64,000 nt of DNA from positions 1,653,501 through 1,717,500 of the forward strand of contig NC_135795.1 of the NCBI RefSeq assembly GCF_051106095.1. The letters are read 5' to 3'. This document shows positions 1 through 47,713 of the stretch, piece by piece. Positions within the stretch are counted from its first letter, which is position 1; each line of letters opens with the position of its first letter. Source of the DNA: Pogona vitticeps (lineage: Eukaryota > Chordata > Lepidosauria > Squamata > Agamidae). The position numbers were made by a program, and so were the translations under genes. Below the pieces are notes generated by a model. The model saw nothing but the letters and a program-made list of their open reading frames with translations. It had not been told where the DNA came from and searched no databases.

Positions 1-36257
<36,257 letters not shown>

Positions 36258-37539
36258 GGCGGGCGCGGCAGGGAGCGGGGCCGGGGGGCCGAGCAGCAGG
36301 ACGACCGGCGGGGCTGGAGGAGGGGGTGGAGGGGGCGGCGGGTGCCGGCCGCGGCGGGGAGGCCCCGGAGGAGTGGCGGCGGCCTGGTCGGCCGGAGTGG
36401 CTGTGGGGGCAGCGGCGGGCAGGGAGCGGGTGGCCGCCGGCGGAGGCAGCGAGACGCGCACGTATTTACTGGCTATGCGCCCAATGGCGGCGGGAGGAGG
36501 AGGAGGAGGAAGAGGAGGAGAGGGAGGGAGAGGGGGAGCAGGCCGCCGCCGCCGCCGCCGGAGGGAGAAGAAAGGCCCGAGCGCGCCTCAGAGGAAGACG
36601 ACGACGACGAGGACGAGGAGGCCAAGCCCCGGACTCCGGCCCAGCGCCGGGCCCGAGGAGGAAGCCGTGCCCCGTCCCTCCCGGCTCCTCTCCCGGCCTT
36701 CCCACAGAAGAGGAGGTGGAGGTGGAGGTGGAGGAGGCCGGGCCGGGCCTGGCGTCGGCCTCCTCCTCAACGGCGAGGCTGGGGCGAGCGCGCCCGCCCG
36801 CTTTCCCTCAGCGGGGCCCTTTCGCGGCCTCCCTCTGCTCGCTCGCTCGCTCGCTCCCTCTCGGCCTCCCTCTCGCCTGGCCTGCCTGGCCTGCCTGCCT
36901 TGCGTGCGTCGCCCTCCCTTCCCTTCCCTTCCCCTCCCTCTTTCCTTCCTTCCTTCCTTCCTGGCTCGGCTCTCAAAATGGCGGCCGAGAGAGGTGTCAC
37001 ATCCGCGGGCGGGCGAGCGTGTGCGTGTGTCCGTGTGCGTGTGGGGAGAGCCTCGGTCCTCCTCCGCGTCCGCCGCCCCCCCCTCCCCTGGCTCCTCCCC
37101 CTCCCCGCTCAGGGGCGAGCGCGGCCCCGAGGGACGACGGCGACGACCAGACCCCCCCCCTCCACACGCGCGCGCCCCCTTTCCCGTCCGGTCCGGTCCA
37201 GGCAGCCGCCGCCGCTTCCAAGCCGCGGAAGGAAGGAGGAGACGGAGCAGGAGCGAGCAGCGCCGCCGCGGCCGCCGCCGGCGAGAGGGGGAGGAGCCAC
37301 CGCAGGGGGGAGGGGGGAGCAAGGGGAGCGCGCCCCCGTGCCTGCGCGCGCCCCCCGGGGGGGGAGAGAGAGAGGAGGGGGACCGTCTGGGGAATAGGAG
37401 GGGAGGGGGCGCGATGGGCGGGCACGGGGGGGGGAATGGGAGGAGGAGGAGGAGGAGGAGGAGGAGGAGGAGGACGCCCCCCCCAGGTGTGGGGTATTGG
37501 GGAGGGGGGTCTTAGTGGGGTGGGTGGGGTGGGTTAGGG

Positions 37540-37678
37540 CAGGGGTCCCCCCAACCTTGGAGCCTCCAGATGTTCTTGGACTCCAACTCCCAGAAATCCT
37601 GGCCAGCAGAGGTGGTGGTGAAGGCTTCTGGGAGTTGTAGTCCAAGAACATTTGGAGGCCCAACGCTGGGGACCACTG
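37540..37678. mobile_element. palindromic hAT MITE with 8-bp target duplication
   Basis: The element starts CAGGGGTCCCCCCAACC and ends GGGGACCACTG, flanked by the exact 8-bp duplication GGTTAGGG (37532-37539 and 37679-37686). The two halves are inverse copies: GGACTCCAACTCCCAGAAAT on the left and TCTGGGAGTTGTAGTCC on the right. It has no coding capacity. Confidence 0.85.
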
Positions 37679-37729
37679 GGTTAGGGGGTTAGGAGATAGG
37701 AAAGAGTGCGGGGGGGTGCCTGGAGGGGG

Positions 37730-38345
37730 CCCCCCAGAGGTTGCTGGACCATCCTTCTGGCTGGTGCTGATGGGAGTTGTAGTCCAGCAGCATCAGGAGG
37801 GGGGAATGCACTCTGCCCACGTTTGGGTCGCGGGGGGGAAATAAATCTGGGGGTGGGGGCAGGAATTGATGGGTGCGGGGGGGGGGTAAAGGGGTAGCAA
37901 GAGTGGGGGAGGATGTTGAGGAGATGACCTTGTGGGGGAAGTTTGGGGGGTGGGTGGGAGCAAGAGAGGAGTGATTTTGGACTACAGTTCCCAGAATTCC
38001 CCAAGCGGCTATGTAGTCCTCCCTCCCCAAACCCCAGAAATCTGCACATCTGTAGAAAACACCCTGTCAAGGCCTGCAGAGATGGGGGGAAGTTGGGAGA
38101 ACTACAACTCCCAGAATCCCCCAGTGAGCCTGCCTGGGGTGGGGGGGTGTTATCTAGGGGGTGTGGGATCCATATTGACAGGGCGGAGGAAGGAGGGATG
38201 GGAAGGCAGGGGAACCTGATCCGGAGGAAAGAAAAAACTGGATAGAGAGAATGCAGCCCTCCAGATGTGGCAGGACTGCACCTCCCAGCCTCCCTCTCAA
38301 TCGTCTGTGCTGCCTGGGGCTGATGGGACATGGAGTCCAACAAAC
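37730..38345. repeat. cluster of GGGAGTTGTAGTCC-type MITE remnants upstream of USP7
   Basis: Arms of the same family occur at 37766-37787, 37979-38000, 38099-38121 and 38268-38340. Each matches or closely resembles ACTACAACTCCCAGAAT on one strand. The flanking sequence is G-rich. Whole element boundaries are not visible, so these are either fragments or solitary motifs. Confidence 0.6.
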
Positions 38346-40500
38346 ACAAGAGGGTCCAGGAGGGCCGTAAGAGATGGTTAGGGTGAGAGCTCAGAAGGTC
38401 CCTTTTGAAAAGTAACTAGTTACTATTCCCAGCCTCCCCCATAAATCATGAGAGCATGGTTTAGTAAGCCCCCCCCAAATAACTATGGAAGTAACTAAAA
38501 GGTTAGGGTTGCACTATCAAAAAAAGGGGGGGTTATCTCTCCTTAAATTACAGCTCCAAAGGAATTGGGGTCCTCCTTCCACAGAAGGTGGCCTTCAATC
38601 AATTTAACTGCCAGAGTTATGGCTGGGGGCGGGTGGAGAAATAGTGGACGTAGCAGGACCATATAACACCCAGTAGATAGATTAGGGCATGAGTTTTTGG
38701 GACAAAACACACACACACATTGTGTCCTAATCAAGTTGTGCGTGTGTGTGATGCAATCAACCCATCTGGAAATAGAGCCAAGTGTGTTTTTTGTAGAACT
38801 GGCCAGCCGGTTTGAGTTTTCAATATGTGGCTTAACTTTTAATAGAATTGCTTATAGGAAATCATGCCGGTAAGGGTTTTCAGGGGAAGGCTTTCTGCTT
38901 TTCAGAAGAGGAGCATAGGTGCGTCTACACCTGGGATTCCATTCCAGGTGATGTCCAGAGGGGCAAAGCTATTAATCTGGCTCTTCTGAGATTTTGAAAG
39001 ACTTAGTAAGTTTCATTATGGTGGAAATGTGAACTAGAATGAATGCATACTATGGGCTATGGAGCCAACAAAAGTTATCTTAATAGAACCTGGGATAAGA
39101 TGTTAAGGTGGGGAAGATCCTCTGTTGTCTTTTTAAATGCTCCATCTCTCCGAAAGACAAAGCAGGAGGGCTGGCTCCCCACCTGGCCCATTGTTCTGTG
39201 TAGGATGGAAATTTACTGGGAGATCAGGGGTGGGGTGGGGCTGATGTGATCAAGGGTATACTCTGAGGCTCTATGCTTGGGGGCATGAAAAAAGAGCTGA
39301 GAGGCGTTGAGTAAGGTGGGCGAGGAAGGGGTTGTTCTCCTATAGGTTTTACTCAGATCCTATATTGTCTGCTCACAGGGAAGCAGCTCACAGGGAAGAT
39401 ACTGCGAAACTATTTTGATCCAGCAGCCTCCCGGGAAATGGAGCACTTTAATTCTGTTGTCCAGGACAACAGAACTGCAGAGATCACCAAAGTCTACCCC
39501 AGTACAGAAAACCAGATTTAAACCAGATTTAAACTGAAATCCTAAGCCCCCCCTCCTCGGCTCAACTCTGCACCCCTACGTTTTCTAATTGCCTCTTTGC
39601 TTGCTATATTTTTCTGCCGAATATTCAGAAGCCCGCCCTGTGTGGAATTTAAAGCGCTAAGGTATTCAACCAGGGATTTTAGTTATGTTTGTGCTTAGGA
39701 ACATTTTAATCAGTAGATCCATTGGCCCAATCTGTATCATGTTTCCTTGGAAGCAAGAGGGGCTGAGTTCAAAAAGCGTTCATTATTACATGTCGGTTTA
39801 CGGGCCTAACTTATTGAACCCAATCTTGAGCATGAAGTTGCACAGATTCTGGATTTTTACTACAACAGAGCAAGAAAATGAATACATTTAAGGTATTACA
39901 TGTATTAGATCTTATTAGATCCTTATTAGATCTGAGGGAAAAATTGAGTTCTTGTTATAAATGGAACAGCCATCTGTGTCTTTAAAAAAAATCACTGGAG
40001 CTACTCATATATTGTTAATATGCAAATCTGTGTAAACTAATGGATTGATCTAGCAAAGCCAGAAGTGAGGCTTACATCATTTGATGGCATTATGGGCTGA
40101 CTTGAGTCCTTTTTTTGCAGAGAAAGGCAGGATAGAAATATTTTAAATAAATAAATAAATTAAAAATTTGCCCCCACAAAGGATCTGGACACTTTCTGAG
40201 GCCCACATATCACCTTTTTGTTGATTTATTGTCTGGTTTCAAGCAATTAATCAATTTCAAGCAATTATCCAATTCACTTTAAATGTCCATGCTTCTTATC
40301 TGAGTGGTAAACTGCAACTGCCATTCGAAAGATGACATTCAGAACAATTAGAAGCCTGACGTGCAAATAAAATCGATCGATCAGTGAGTGTTGTGAAATT
40401 AGCCTTAATTTTCTTCACTTTGTACACTGCAATGGCGCAGGCAGAAACCCGATTAATGCAAATAGTTTCTCTTTTAAGGAAACCTGCAATTCAGCATGAA
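38346..40500. other. intergenic DNA, mostly unremarkable
   Basis: A short CA/TG run lies at 38706-38750. An A/T-rich tail with AATAAATAAATAAAT near 40140-40162 may be a LINE tail. No gene was recognised; open frames here are short and without protein similarity. Confidence 0.6.
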
Positions 40501-40999
40501 ATCTCAGCAATCTGTTGCACAGAAAATGGATTTGGGCCAAACTACAGCTCCCAGGATATTAGAGGGTGGGGGACAACGAGTCATCTGAAAGTCATGTCGG
40601 TTTGCAGGCACAGGTATTCCTTGCATCCTACATGTCTGGAGGTTATTCCCCCCCCCCAGTTTTAAAAAAAGGCTTACTTGAGAGTATCCTCTTAATATCC
40701 CAGTCATCTGCAGAGAGGGCTGTGTGGATTAGTTTGCCAAACATCTCCTTCCCTGGATCAAGTTTCCCTGCAGGATTTAAAAATAGAAACACAATGCATA
40801 AGATGAGCTGGAATTTGAATGAAAATGAAGCCTTCTTCCTGTTTCTCAGAAGAGCCAAGACTGTGAATGTGAATGGCATTATTGTTATTATTCGCCCATG
40901 CCACCCTTGGGCTTGAATGCCCTGTCTGGCTGGGATTTTCAGTGCTGCCTCCTCCTCCTCCCCCTTCCCCAAAAGCAGCCAAGCTCTAAATGTCTTTCC

Positions 41000-41112
41000 C
41001 CAGATGTTCTTGGACTAAAACTCCCAGAAGCCTTCACCATTAACCGGGCTGCCCAGGATTTCTGGGAGTTGTAGTCCAAGAACATCTGGGGACCCAAGGT
41101 TGAAAGCCACAG
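41000..41112. mobile_element. palindromic hAT-like MITE copy
   Basis: Facing arms GGACTAAAACTCCCAGAAGC and TTCTGGGAGTTGTAGTCCAA are separated by a short spacer. The left end is truncated at CCCCAGATG; the right end reaches GGGACCCAAGGTTGAAAGCC. No target duplication was found. Confidence 0.65.
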
Positions 41113-41396
41113 AGGGATTCCAGGGTATTGAGGTTGATCACCCGGGAATCCTCTTGGTGTTTGTGTAAGGTTGCATAACTTGCAACTACAGTAGTTGATA
41201 AGGCCCATTGGCAAGGGGCTGGACGTGACCTAGTTGCACAATAACGTTTGGTGACCAAGCACATGATCAAGATCGGCTCTGATAACCTGCCAGTTAGCGA
41301 CAATTAGCTGTGGGAAGTTATGCAAACCTTTCACAAACACCAACGGAATGATAGGTGATGTCTCTAGAGGTGTGAAAGTGGCCAGCCCCACCCCCT

Positions 41397-41475
41397 GAGA
41401 AGCAGTGTGGTGTGCCGATAAGAGTCTCCTACCAGGACTTGGGAAGTCCTGTGTTCAAGTCCTTGTGTGACGCTG
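41397..41475 (+). mobile_element. tRNA-derived SINE fragment
   Basis: GCAGTGTGGTGTGCCGATAA GAGTC followed by CTGTGTTCAAGTCC (box-B-like) matches the tRNA head of the SINE family also seen at 22083-22153. The 3' part is decayed. Confidence 0.55.
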
Positions 41476-43900
41476 GACACTCATGGAAGTGGGGCGGGGG
41501 GGAATGATCACTCCCTGGCCATCTTGCGTGCCTTAAAAGTCCTATGGAGGTGATCGTCCTGATTGATGAGAGAGTTCTGGGACCAGCAACTGAGACAAAG
41601 GGACTCAGCAATGGGACAGATCCGGCGGTTGCTCCTTCTTTATTTCTTAGGGCCAAAAAGTAGATTCCATGGTCACTGACTACTCCGTAAACCTTATCTT
41701 GAGTAAGACATGACCTGCGAAGGTGAGAGTCCTTTGACTGAAAAGCGGAGGACCTGGTCCGGGAGCCCTCTTCGTACCTGCCAGTTTTCAGGACAAGCGA
41801 CTCGAAGAGTTTTCATAGATTTCTCTCCTCGCAGGAGAGGAAAGACTTTAATTCTGCATGGAACAGAAGTCTAATTCCCATGATGCTGCACAGCACCCTT
41901 GAAGGATTGCTGGCTCAAGCGTTCTGGGAGTTGAGTCATCCCAAAAAAGCAACCTTCCTCCATGTTCTGGAATCCACCTCACTGTCTCTTTCAGACGGTA
42001 GCTTGGGAAGAGAGAAGATCAGTGGTTTGGGAAAGCGTAGCCACTAGGGTGTCTGGTCTCTGTGTTGGAGAAACCTTAGCAAGTGTCTGAAGAACCCTAA
42101 TGCCCCCCCCAGGATGCAGTTTGGGGAAACTTATGGGTCTCTTCCCTCTGCCCCCCCCCCCATGTTTTACCTCAATGTTTGTGGAATATGAAGACTTAAG
42201 CCACTGGGCAACTCTCCAGGAAGGACCACCTCTCTGTTCTCCACTACAGCGGTTCGAGAGCTGGCCGTTGGAAGCTCGTCTTCAGAGGAGGAGAATCGGC
42301 CCAGGTGAGGGAGCCACCGCCAGCCCCCTGAAAGGGAAAGCCCTTCCGAAGGTCCAGAATGCTTGGGCGCCACACCCTGCGTGCCGATTGGCCATGGCCT
42401 AGCTAAGAAAGGGGAAGGTACCGGGATCGGAATGCGGAACACGGCAACCAGGATGGAAAACACAGCAAAGAGCACGAAGAGAGGAGAGGTCTGGATGGGG
42501 GACCCGGGTAGCCTCCGTGGGATGAGCATGTCCAGAAATGGCTGTCTGTGCCATCAGCCTTATGCTAAGGGCTGGGAACAATTGGTTAGGGAATTGTTGT
42601 TCCTCTAGCTGCTCAGCAGAGGCATAGGGATTCATAGAGCAGAATAGCTTCAAGGTCCTCAGATTAATCCACCTCTTTTTTTTTCATCAGCTGGCACTTA
42701 CAGCCTTAATACATCACCTCTAAGACCTTGGTAGGAGAAAGAATAAAAGGTCTCATTACAGTCCAACAGATCGAACTGCAAACTGACAAACATCGCTTGC
42801 AACAACAGACCAGAGAGGGGGAAAAGCACCGAGCAGAGAGGCGGGGCTCTCTTTGAATTCAGAAGCAGGAGGAAGGAATTGGTTAGTGCTGGACAGATTG
42901 ACAGCCCCACCCCCAAACCCACCTTCTCCAGGCAGCATGTGAGGTTGTTAAAACTCCCAACGGTAAAGCAATGGGATTGCCTCCACGGGCAGAGGTTGAA
43001 GCTCAGGAAGCAGGTGGCTCACCCTGAAAAAGGGCTGGCTGGCCTTCTCTAACTATCCAAGGGTATCTCTGAAACTTGAGTGCCTTGTAGCATCATAGAA
43101 ATTAACAAGAGTTTCTGAGCGATGAGATTTCATGGGCTGCAGACCCATATGAAAAACGGAGGTATTCAATGTGCTTTTTTTCTTTTTTGGACTGTCAATT
43201 CCAGAAATCCCAAACTGGCTGGGGAATCTGGGTGTGATTATCCGAAATAAGAAAAGTCTTTAGGCAGGGCTGTGTCGCCAGCTATCTGTCCTTCAGCGGC
43301 ATCTGGAGGTTTTCGTGGATTGCAGCCACTTTTTTTCTGAATGGAGAGTTGTCTAAATGGCAAAGCTATTTATTTCTTCACAGGGGACCAGCGTGGATGA
43401 CTATTTGAACGGTGGACATTCAAGAAACAGTCCTCGGAAGGTGATGAGGAAATGCTAGCACCAACAAGCAGATTCAAGCATGCATGGGGAAGGGGAAAAA
43501 AATTGAGCTCAGAACATGATTACATTTGAAAGGAAACGCATTGTGCAGAAAAACACAGGCAAAGTGCTTCTGGTTCCCTCTGATGGCCAATTCTCCTATT
43601 GCACCTTGGACACATTCCTTCAGAAAAAGCACAACATGAAACCAAGGAATATGCCTATCCTCTGCTGACTAGAAATAAAGAATGGTATGAAACTGGAAAT
43701 ATTTCATCAAAATGTCTTGAAATGTCCACATCACAGGAACGCTAGAAAAGAACAAGGGACGACTTGTTACACCCAGAGTCATTTTGCTCCATGCATTGCT
43801 CGCTATCTGAGATTTTACTTGCAACTCCTGAATTCTAATCTCTTGAAAAACAAACTCATAAAAAACCACCCAGTCTTTGTCCGATCCAAAGAGAAGAGGC
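41476..43900. other. intergenic DNA with weak MITE remnants
   Basis: Possible eroded arms of the GGGAGTT family lie near 41868-41945 and 43180-43240. No gene, RNA or intact repeat was recognised. Confidence 0.5.
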
Positions 43901-43903
43901 AGA

Positions 43904-44480
43904 GTTTGTTGTTGTTGTTTAGTTGTTAAGTCGTGTCCGACTCTTCGTGACCCCATGGACCAGAGCATGCCAGGCCCTCCTGTCTTCCACTGCCTCCCAG
44001 AGTTGGGTCAAATTTATGTTGGTTGCTTTGATGACAATGTCCAACCATCTTGTCCTCTGTCGTTCCCTTCTCCTCTTGCCTTCACGTTTTCCCAACATCA
44101 AGGTCTTTTCCAGGGAGTCTTCTCATGAGACGGGCAAAGTATTGGAGCCTCAGCTTCAGGATCTGTCCTTCCAGTGAGCACACTCAGGGTTGATTTCCTT
44201 CAGAATGGATAGGTTTGTTCTCCTTGCAGTCCAGGGGACTCTCAAGAGCCTCCTCCAGCACCGCAATTCAAAAGCATCCATTCTTCGGCAGTCAGCCTTC
44301 TTTATGCTCGGTATTTTATGTTGTTTTAATGTGTTTTAATCTTTGTAAGCCACCCCGAGTAGACCTCGTCTAGAGGGGTGGGGTAAAAATTGAATAAATA
44401 AATAAATATAAATAAATATGGTCCAGCTCTCACTTCCATACATCGCTAGTGGAAAAACCATAGCTTTGACTATGCGGACC
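43904..44480 (-). mobile_element. BovB LINE 3' end, split by an L2 tail
   Basis: The plus strand starts GTTAAGTCGTGTCCGACTCT, the complement of the BovB 3' end. The minus-strand frame encodes KREGKRRRERQRTRWLD and RAWHALVHGVTKSRTRLNN, matching the BovB C-terminus. The BovB sequence breaks at 44306 and resumes at 44421, and an L2-type tail fills the gap. Confidence 0.8.
44307..44420 (+). mobile_element. L2-type LINE 3' end inserted in BovB
   Basis: It reads TTTTAATCTTTGTAAGCCAC CCCGAGTAGACC to GGGGTAAAAATTGAATAAAT and repeats of AAAT. The four bases TATG occur on both sides (44303-44306 and 44417-44420), consistent with a short target duplication. It must be younger than the BovB copy it splits. 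Confidence 0.6.
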
Positions 44481-45056
44481 TTTGTTTTTGAGCCAGGCTT
44501 AAATCAGACTCAGCTGCCACTGCCATTAGCAACGATCTTCTCCTTTGTCTCAGGCAGCCCAGTACCTTGGGGCGGCACTGCTCAGCATCCACTGCCAAAG
44601 ACTTTGGTGCCTCAGACAGGCTCTGAGTGTTTGGGGAATATCTCCTGAACATTTGGTCTGTCCCTATGTATATTCTCCCTTCACCAAATACGTATTTCAT
44701 TCTAATAAAGTGTTATGTGAGGATAACTGGAAGGCTCCCAACACCACTTTCTCTATCTGCACACAGCACCTGCAACTGCAACATGATAAGTGACATTGTG
44801 ATGTACGTTACCTGCAACAGAGAGGTTCACGAGATGGGGTAGCCCCCTTTTCTACCCCGAATACTCTTTTTTTCCATGACCAGAGAGGGAGATCTAATTT
44901 TTCCCATCACTCTTAGGACCCCCTTCCTTGCAACCTAAATCTGGAGTAAAAACATTCATGTTTACCGCTGATTTATCAAATGCCAACCGTCACCTTTGGA
45001 ATTTATAAGTTCTGATTATGAAGCTGTACACTGCTTTCCATATGTCTGTCCTCTGA
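44481..45056. other. intergenic DNA, nothing recognised
   Basis: No repeat or gene was recognised here. Confidence 0.5.
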
Positions 45057-45148
45057 AGATGCCCATGGCCACAGAGACTGGCGAAACATTAGGAAGAACA
45101 ACCTTCAGAACACGGCCAAGGAGCCCGAAAAACCCACAACAACCAACA
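45057..45148 (+). repeat. single copy of the dispersed repeat seen at 30605-30822
   Basis: It contains ACTGGCGAAACATTAGGAAG AACAACCTTCAGAACACGG and GAGCCCGAAAAACCCACAAC, the same phrases as the inverted pair in USP7 intron 1. It may be a Penelope-like terminus. Confidence 0.55.
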
Positions 45149-45524
45149 AACATTTTGATAGTGTATGTGCTATCCTCTATGGCAGTGAACAATGAAAGCA
45201 CCGTAACGCATAGTGAAGAAAGGAGCAGTCCTCTTTTATTTGCTGCTCTATTGCTGTTTAATGATTAAATGATATTTTAGGACATGGGCAATATAAAAAG
45301 TCAATAAATAAATAAATACATACATTTTTTTCACAGATGTTGGTGTGTTAGGGTGCAACTACACTGGAAAAAAAAATCAAAAAATGCTACGGGTTTCGGG
45401 ACGGCTGGTTCATGTTCTCCCCCCTTGATCACATGATAAAAGGGGAAATGTGAGTAAGCCCAGAGTCCCTACGCTAAAGTCATAGTTTTTCATCTCTGCT
45501 GCTCCGGATTCAGACCCAGTAGGG

Positions 45525-45660
45525 CAGTGTTCCCCAACCTTGGGCCTCCAGATGTTCTTGGACTTCAACTCCCAGAAATCCTGTCCAGCAGAGGTGTTGG
45601 TGAAGACTTCTGGGAGTTGCAGTCCAAGAACATTTGGAGGCCCAAGGTTGGGGACCATTG
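45525..45660. mobile_element. palindromic hAT MITE with 8-bp target duplication
   Basis: The element runs from CAGTGTTCCCCAACC to GGTTGGGGACCATTG, flanked by exact 8-bp repeats CAGTAGGG (45517-45524 and 45661-45668). The interior is two inverse arms carrying GGACTTCAACTCCCAGAAAT and TTCTGGGAGTTGCAGTCCAA. It is about 136 bp long and appears to sit inside or beside a SINE fragment. Confidence 0.85.
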
Positions 45661-45735
45661 CAGTAGGGAACTGGACTCCCAGCCTCGGGCCCCACAGCCA
45701 GATGCCCTCAGCCACTAAGCTACCGAGCAATCAGG
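45661..45735 (-). mobile_element. Sauria-type SINE head fragment
   Basis: On the minus strand it reads CGGTAGCTTAGTGGCTGAGG GCATCTGGCTGTGG and GAGTCCAGTTCCC, matching the tRNA-derived head of the SINE at 25021-25263. The body may continue to the left of the MITE insertion. Confidence 0.55.
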
Positions 45736-46699
45736 CTCATTGTGAGAAGTGACCGGATGGATCACATATGAGAACAAGAAATGAAGGTGATAAAACTTAG
45801 GAATGTCTTTAAAATACACATGGTGAAAAGAGTTAATTTTCAGGGCTGTCAGTGTCTGTATCCCTGACCTAGCATGACCTGAATGCACAGGCTGGAATAT
45901 TCTGGGAATTAAATTTCACAAACTCTGGGGAATATACAGAATTGTCAACAGTCTTTCTTTAAAGCGTGTGCCTACTGGAGAGAAGCGTGTTTTGTAAATT
46001 TTCATGGTTTTGTTTATTCATTTTTTAAAAAATTGCTGGTTCACATGAGCTGCTTCTGCATTGTATGTTCTTCTCGGCCACAGTCTTCTGTCATTACCAC
46101 CATGTGCCATATTTTAAGGAACTAATCTTACATGGAGGAGGCGGTGGTATGTCTAATAGAAAAACAACCCATTCGTTGTTTAGCCATTTGCAATTGATTT
46201 AGTGTTTTAGTGATGGGGGGGATTGCTATCCTTTTTCTGCCTTTTGCAACTGAACATCAGGAGCCTCTCCTTGAGAAATTTGTAGAAATCATTGGAATGG
46301 AAGAAAAAGACATGGTGCACAAACAGGGCTAAAATCAAAGCTAGGTCATGTCAAAAGCAGAGACCTGGAATATCACAAAGGTGACGTCTGCTCCGCTTAG
46401 ATCTTCAACATTTAACTGGGGAGATCGTTGCAAAATCTCCTCTCTCTTGGCCCCAGCCTGACAAAGAGGACTCAAAAAAAAAAAAAAAAACACCTCGCCC
46501 CTTTCCCAGTATTTTCCCACTCCATTTCTGATTATAAAACATCAAAATGCTGCAATTCCAAAGGACGGAGCTGCACCCGCTGGCTTGCAAAGCATCCTTC
46601 TTCCCAAACCCTCGCCCGCTTTTAGGGATCCCGGCTCTTAAAAAAGAAAGAAAGAAAGGACCCTAAAAAATCACATGTTGCAAAAAGCATGGGGCGGAC
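45736..46699. other. intergenic DNA upstream of HAPSTR1
   Basis: The stretch is AT-rich with a 17-base A run near 46474-46490 and no recognised gene. GC content rises sharply at about 46690, where the HAPSTR1 island begins. Confidence 0.5.
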
Positions 46700-47077
46700 C
46701 AAGCCAGCTGGAGCAGTTCCGACAAGAGGACCCACTGCGCATGCGGGCGGAAGGAAGCCACTGACAGCCATAGGCGCGCCGCACACCTCCCCCTCCCACC
46801 TCCTGCGCCTGCGCAGACCGTCCTTTCCTCCTCCCATTCCTCCCCTTTTCTCCCTCCCTCTCCTTTTGGCCGCGTAACCAACCTTGATGGCGAAGGGAGG
46901 CGGAGGGGGAAGAGGCGTCTGGGTCGCCCCCACCTCCTTTGTGACATTGATGGGCACGTCAGGCACCCAATCGACGCGAGGGGGCTTCCGAAGGCCCTCT
47001 CCTTAGTGGCGTAGCGGAGGGGAAGAAGGCGGGCTTTGCGGGCCGGGTTGGGCCTGTTTCGGTGTCTCTCTCTCTCT

Positions 47078-47122
47078 ATGTGTGTTTTTCTCTCTCTCTC
47101 CCCCCTTTTTGGCCCCGGCTGA
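47078..47122 (+). other. possible upstream ORF 1 in HAPSTR1 leader
   Basis: A 14-codon frame starts ATGTGTGTTTTTC and ends at TGA, 324 bases before the main start. The start context is weak (pyrimidine at -3). Whether it lies in the mature transcript is unknown. Confidence 0.35.
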
Positions 47123-47257
47123 GCTGAACCATCAAGTTCGGGTGAGGCGTGTTTTTTTTTTCTTCTTTTTTTGGTGCGCTCCGGGCGGCGTCTCGAGCTC
47201 AGTGCGGTCCGAGGCGGCGGAGTGGCCGGGCGCTCCGGGCTGGGGCGGCGGAGGATC

Positions 47258-47290
47258 ATGGCGTCTCCGGGAGGCCCCGGGCGGAGGTAG
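47258..47290 (+). other. possible upstream ORF 2 in HAPSTR1 leader
   Basis: A 10-codon frame, MASPGGPGRR then TAG, starts in strong context (A at -3, G at +4). It ends 155 bases before the main ATG. If transcribed, it could lower translation of HAPSTR1 and allow stress-responsive reinitiation. Confidence 0.45.
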
Positions 47291-47445
47291 CCGGGCCCCG
47301 ACCCACCCACCCACCCAAGGAGAGAGAGAGAGAAAGAATCTCTCCCCCCCCCGCCCGTGCAACGAACCGCCGCCGCCGATCCCCGATCCCGGCCGGCCTG
47401 AGCCCCGACCCCCCCCCCCCCCAGCGGAGGAATTCCGGCCCCAGC

Positions 47446-47713
47446 ATGGAGGACAAGGCGGCCAAGGAGGAAGGCGAGGCGGAGATCCAGGAGCTGCACG
47501 GGCCCGAGCACTGGTTCAGCAAGTGGGAGCGGCAGTGCCTGGCCGAGGCCGAGCAGGACGACGGCGTCCTCCCGCCCGAGCTGCAGGACGACGACGACCC
47601 GGCCGCCGCTGCCGTGGCCGCAGCCGCCGCCGCCCCGCAGCCCGAGCACAAGCAGCAGAAGCTCTGGCACCTCTTCCAGAACTCGGCCACCGCCGTGGCG
47701 CAGCTCTACAAGG
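47446..47713 (+). CDS. HAPSTR1: HAPSTR1 exon 1 (start codon)
   Basis: The ATG has A at -3 and G at +4. The exon encodes HGPEHWFSKWERQCLAEAEQ, then an expanded acidic/Ala stretch (DDDDP, AAAAVAAAAAAP), then QPEHKQQKLWHLFQNSATAV and AQLYK. It ends in phase 1 at a GTGAGC donor. The Asp and Ala runs are longer than in the human protein as recalled. Confidence 0.95.

Larger units (their letters stand above)
46700..47445 (+). promoter_or_regulatory. HAPSTR1: HAPSTR1 promoter and 5' leader, CpG-rich
   Basis: This GC-rich stretch lies directly upstream of the HAPSTR1 start. Two NRF1-type palindromic elements are visible, TGCGCATGCGG at 46736-46746 and TGCGCCTGCGCA at 46804-46815. A pyrimidine-rich (TC)n tract lies at 47062-47104. 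No TATA box is evident. The start of transcription is unknown but probably lies between the NRF1 elements and the start codon. Confidence 0.7.

Noticed and set aside
36258-36461. In-frame N-terminal extension of USP7 upstream of MNHHHH
   Set aside because: The frame is open, but no in-frame ATG was found. Initiation there would need a non-ATG codon, and the product would be unlike any known USP7.
47149-47445. In-frame extension of HAPSTR1 upstream of MEDKAA
   Set aside because: The frame is open for 99 codons but starts at GTG, not ATG, and the recalled human protein begins at the ATG used here.
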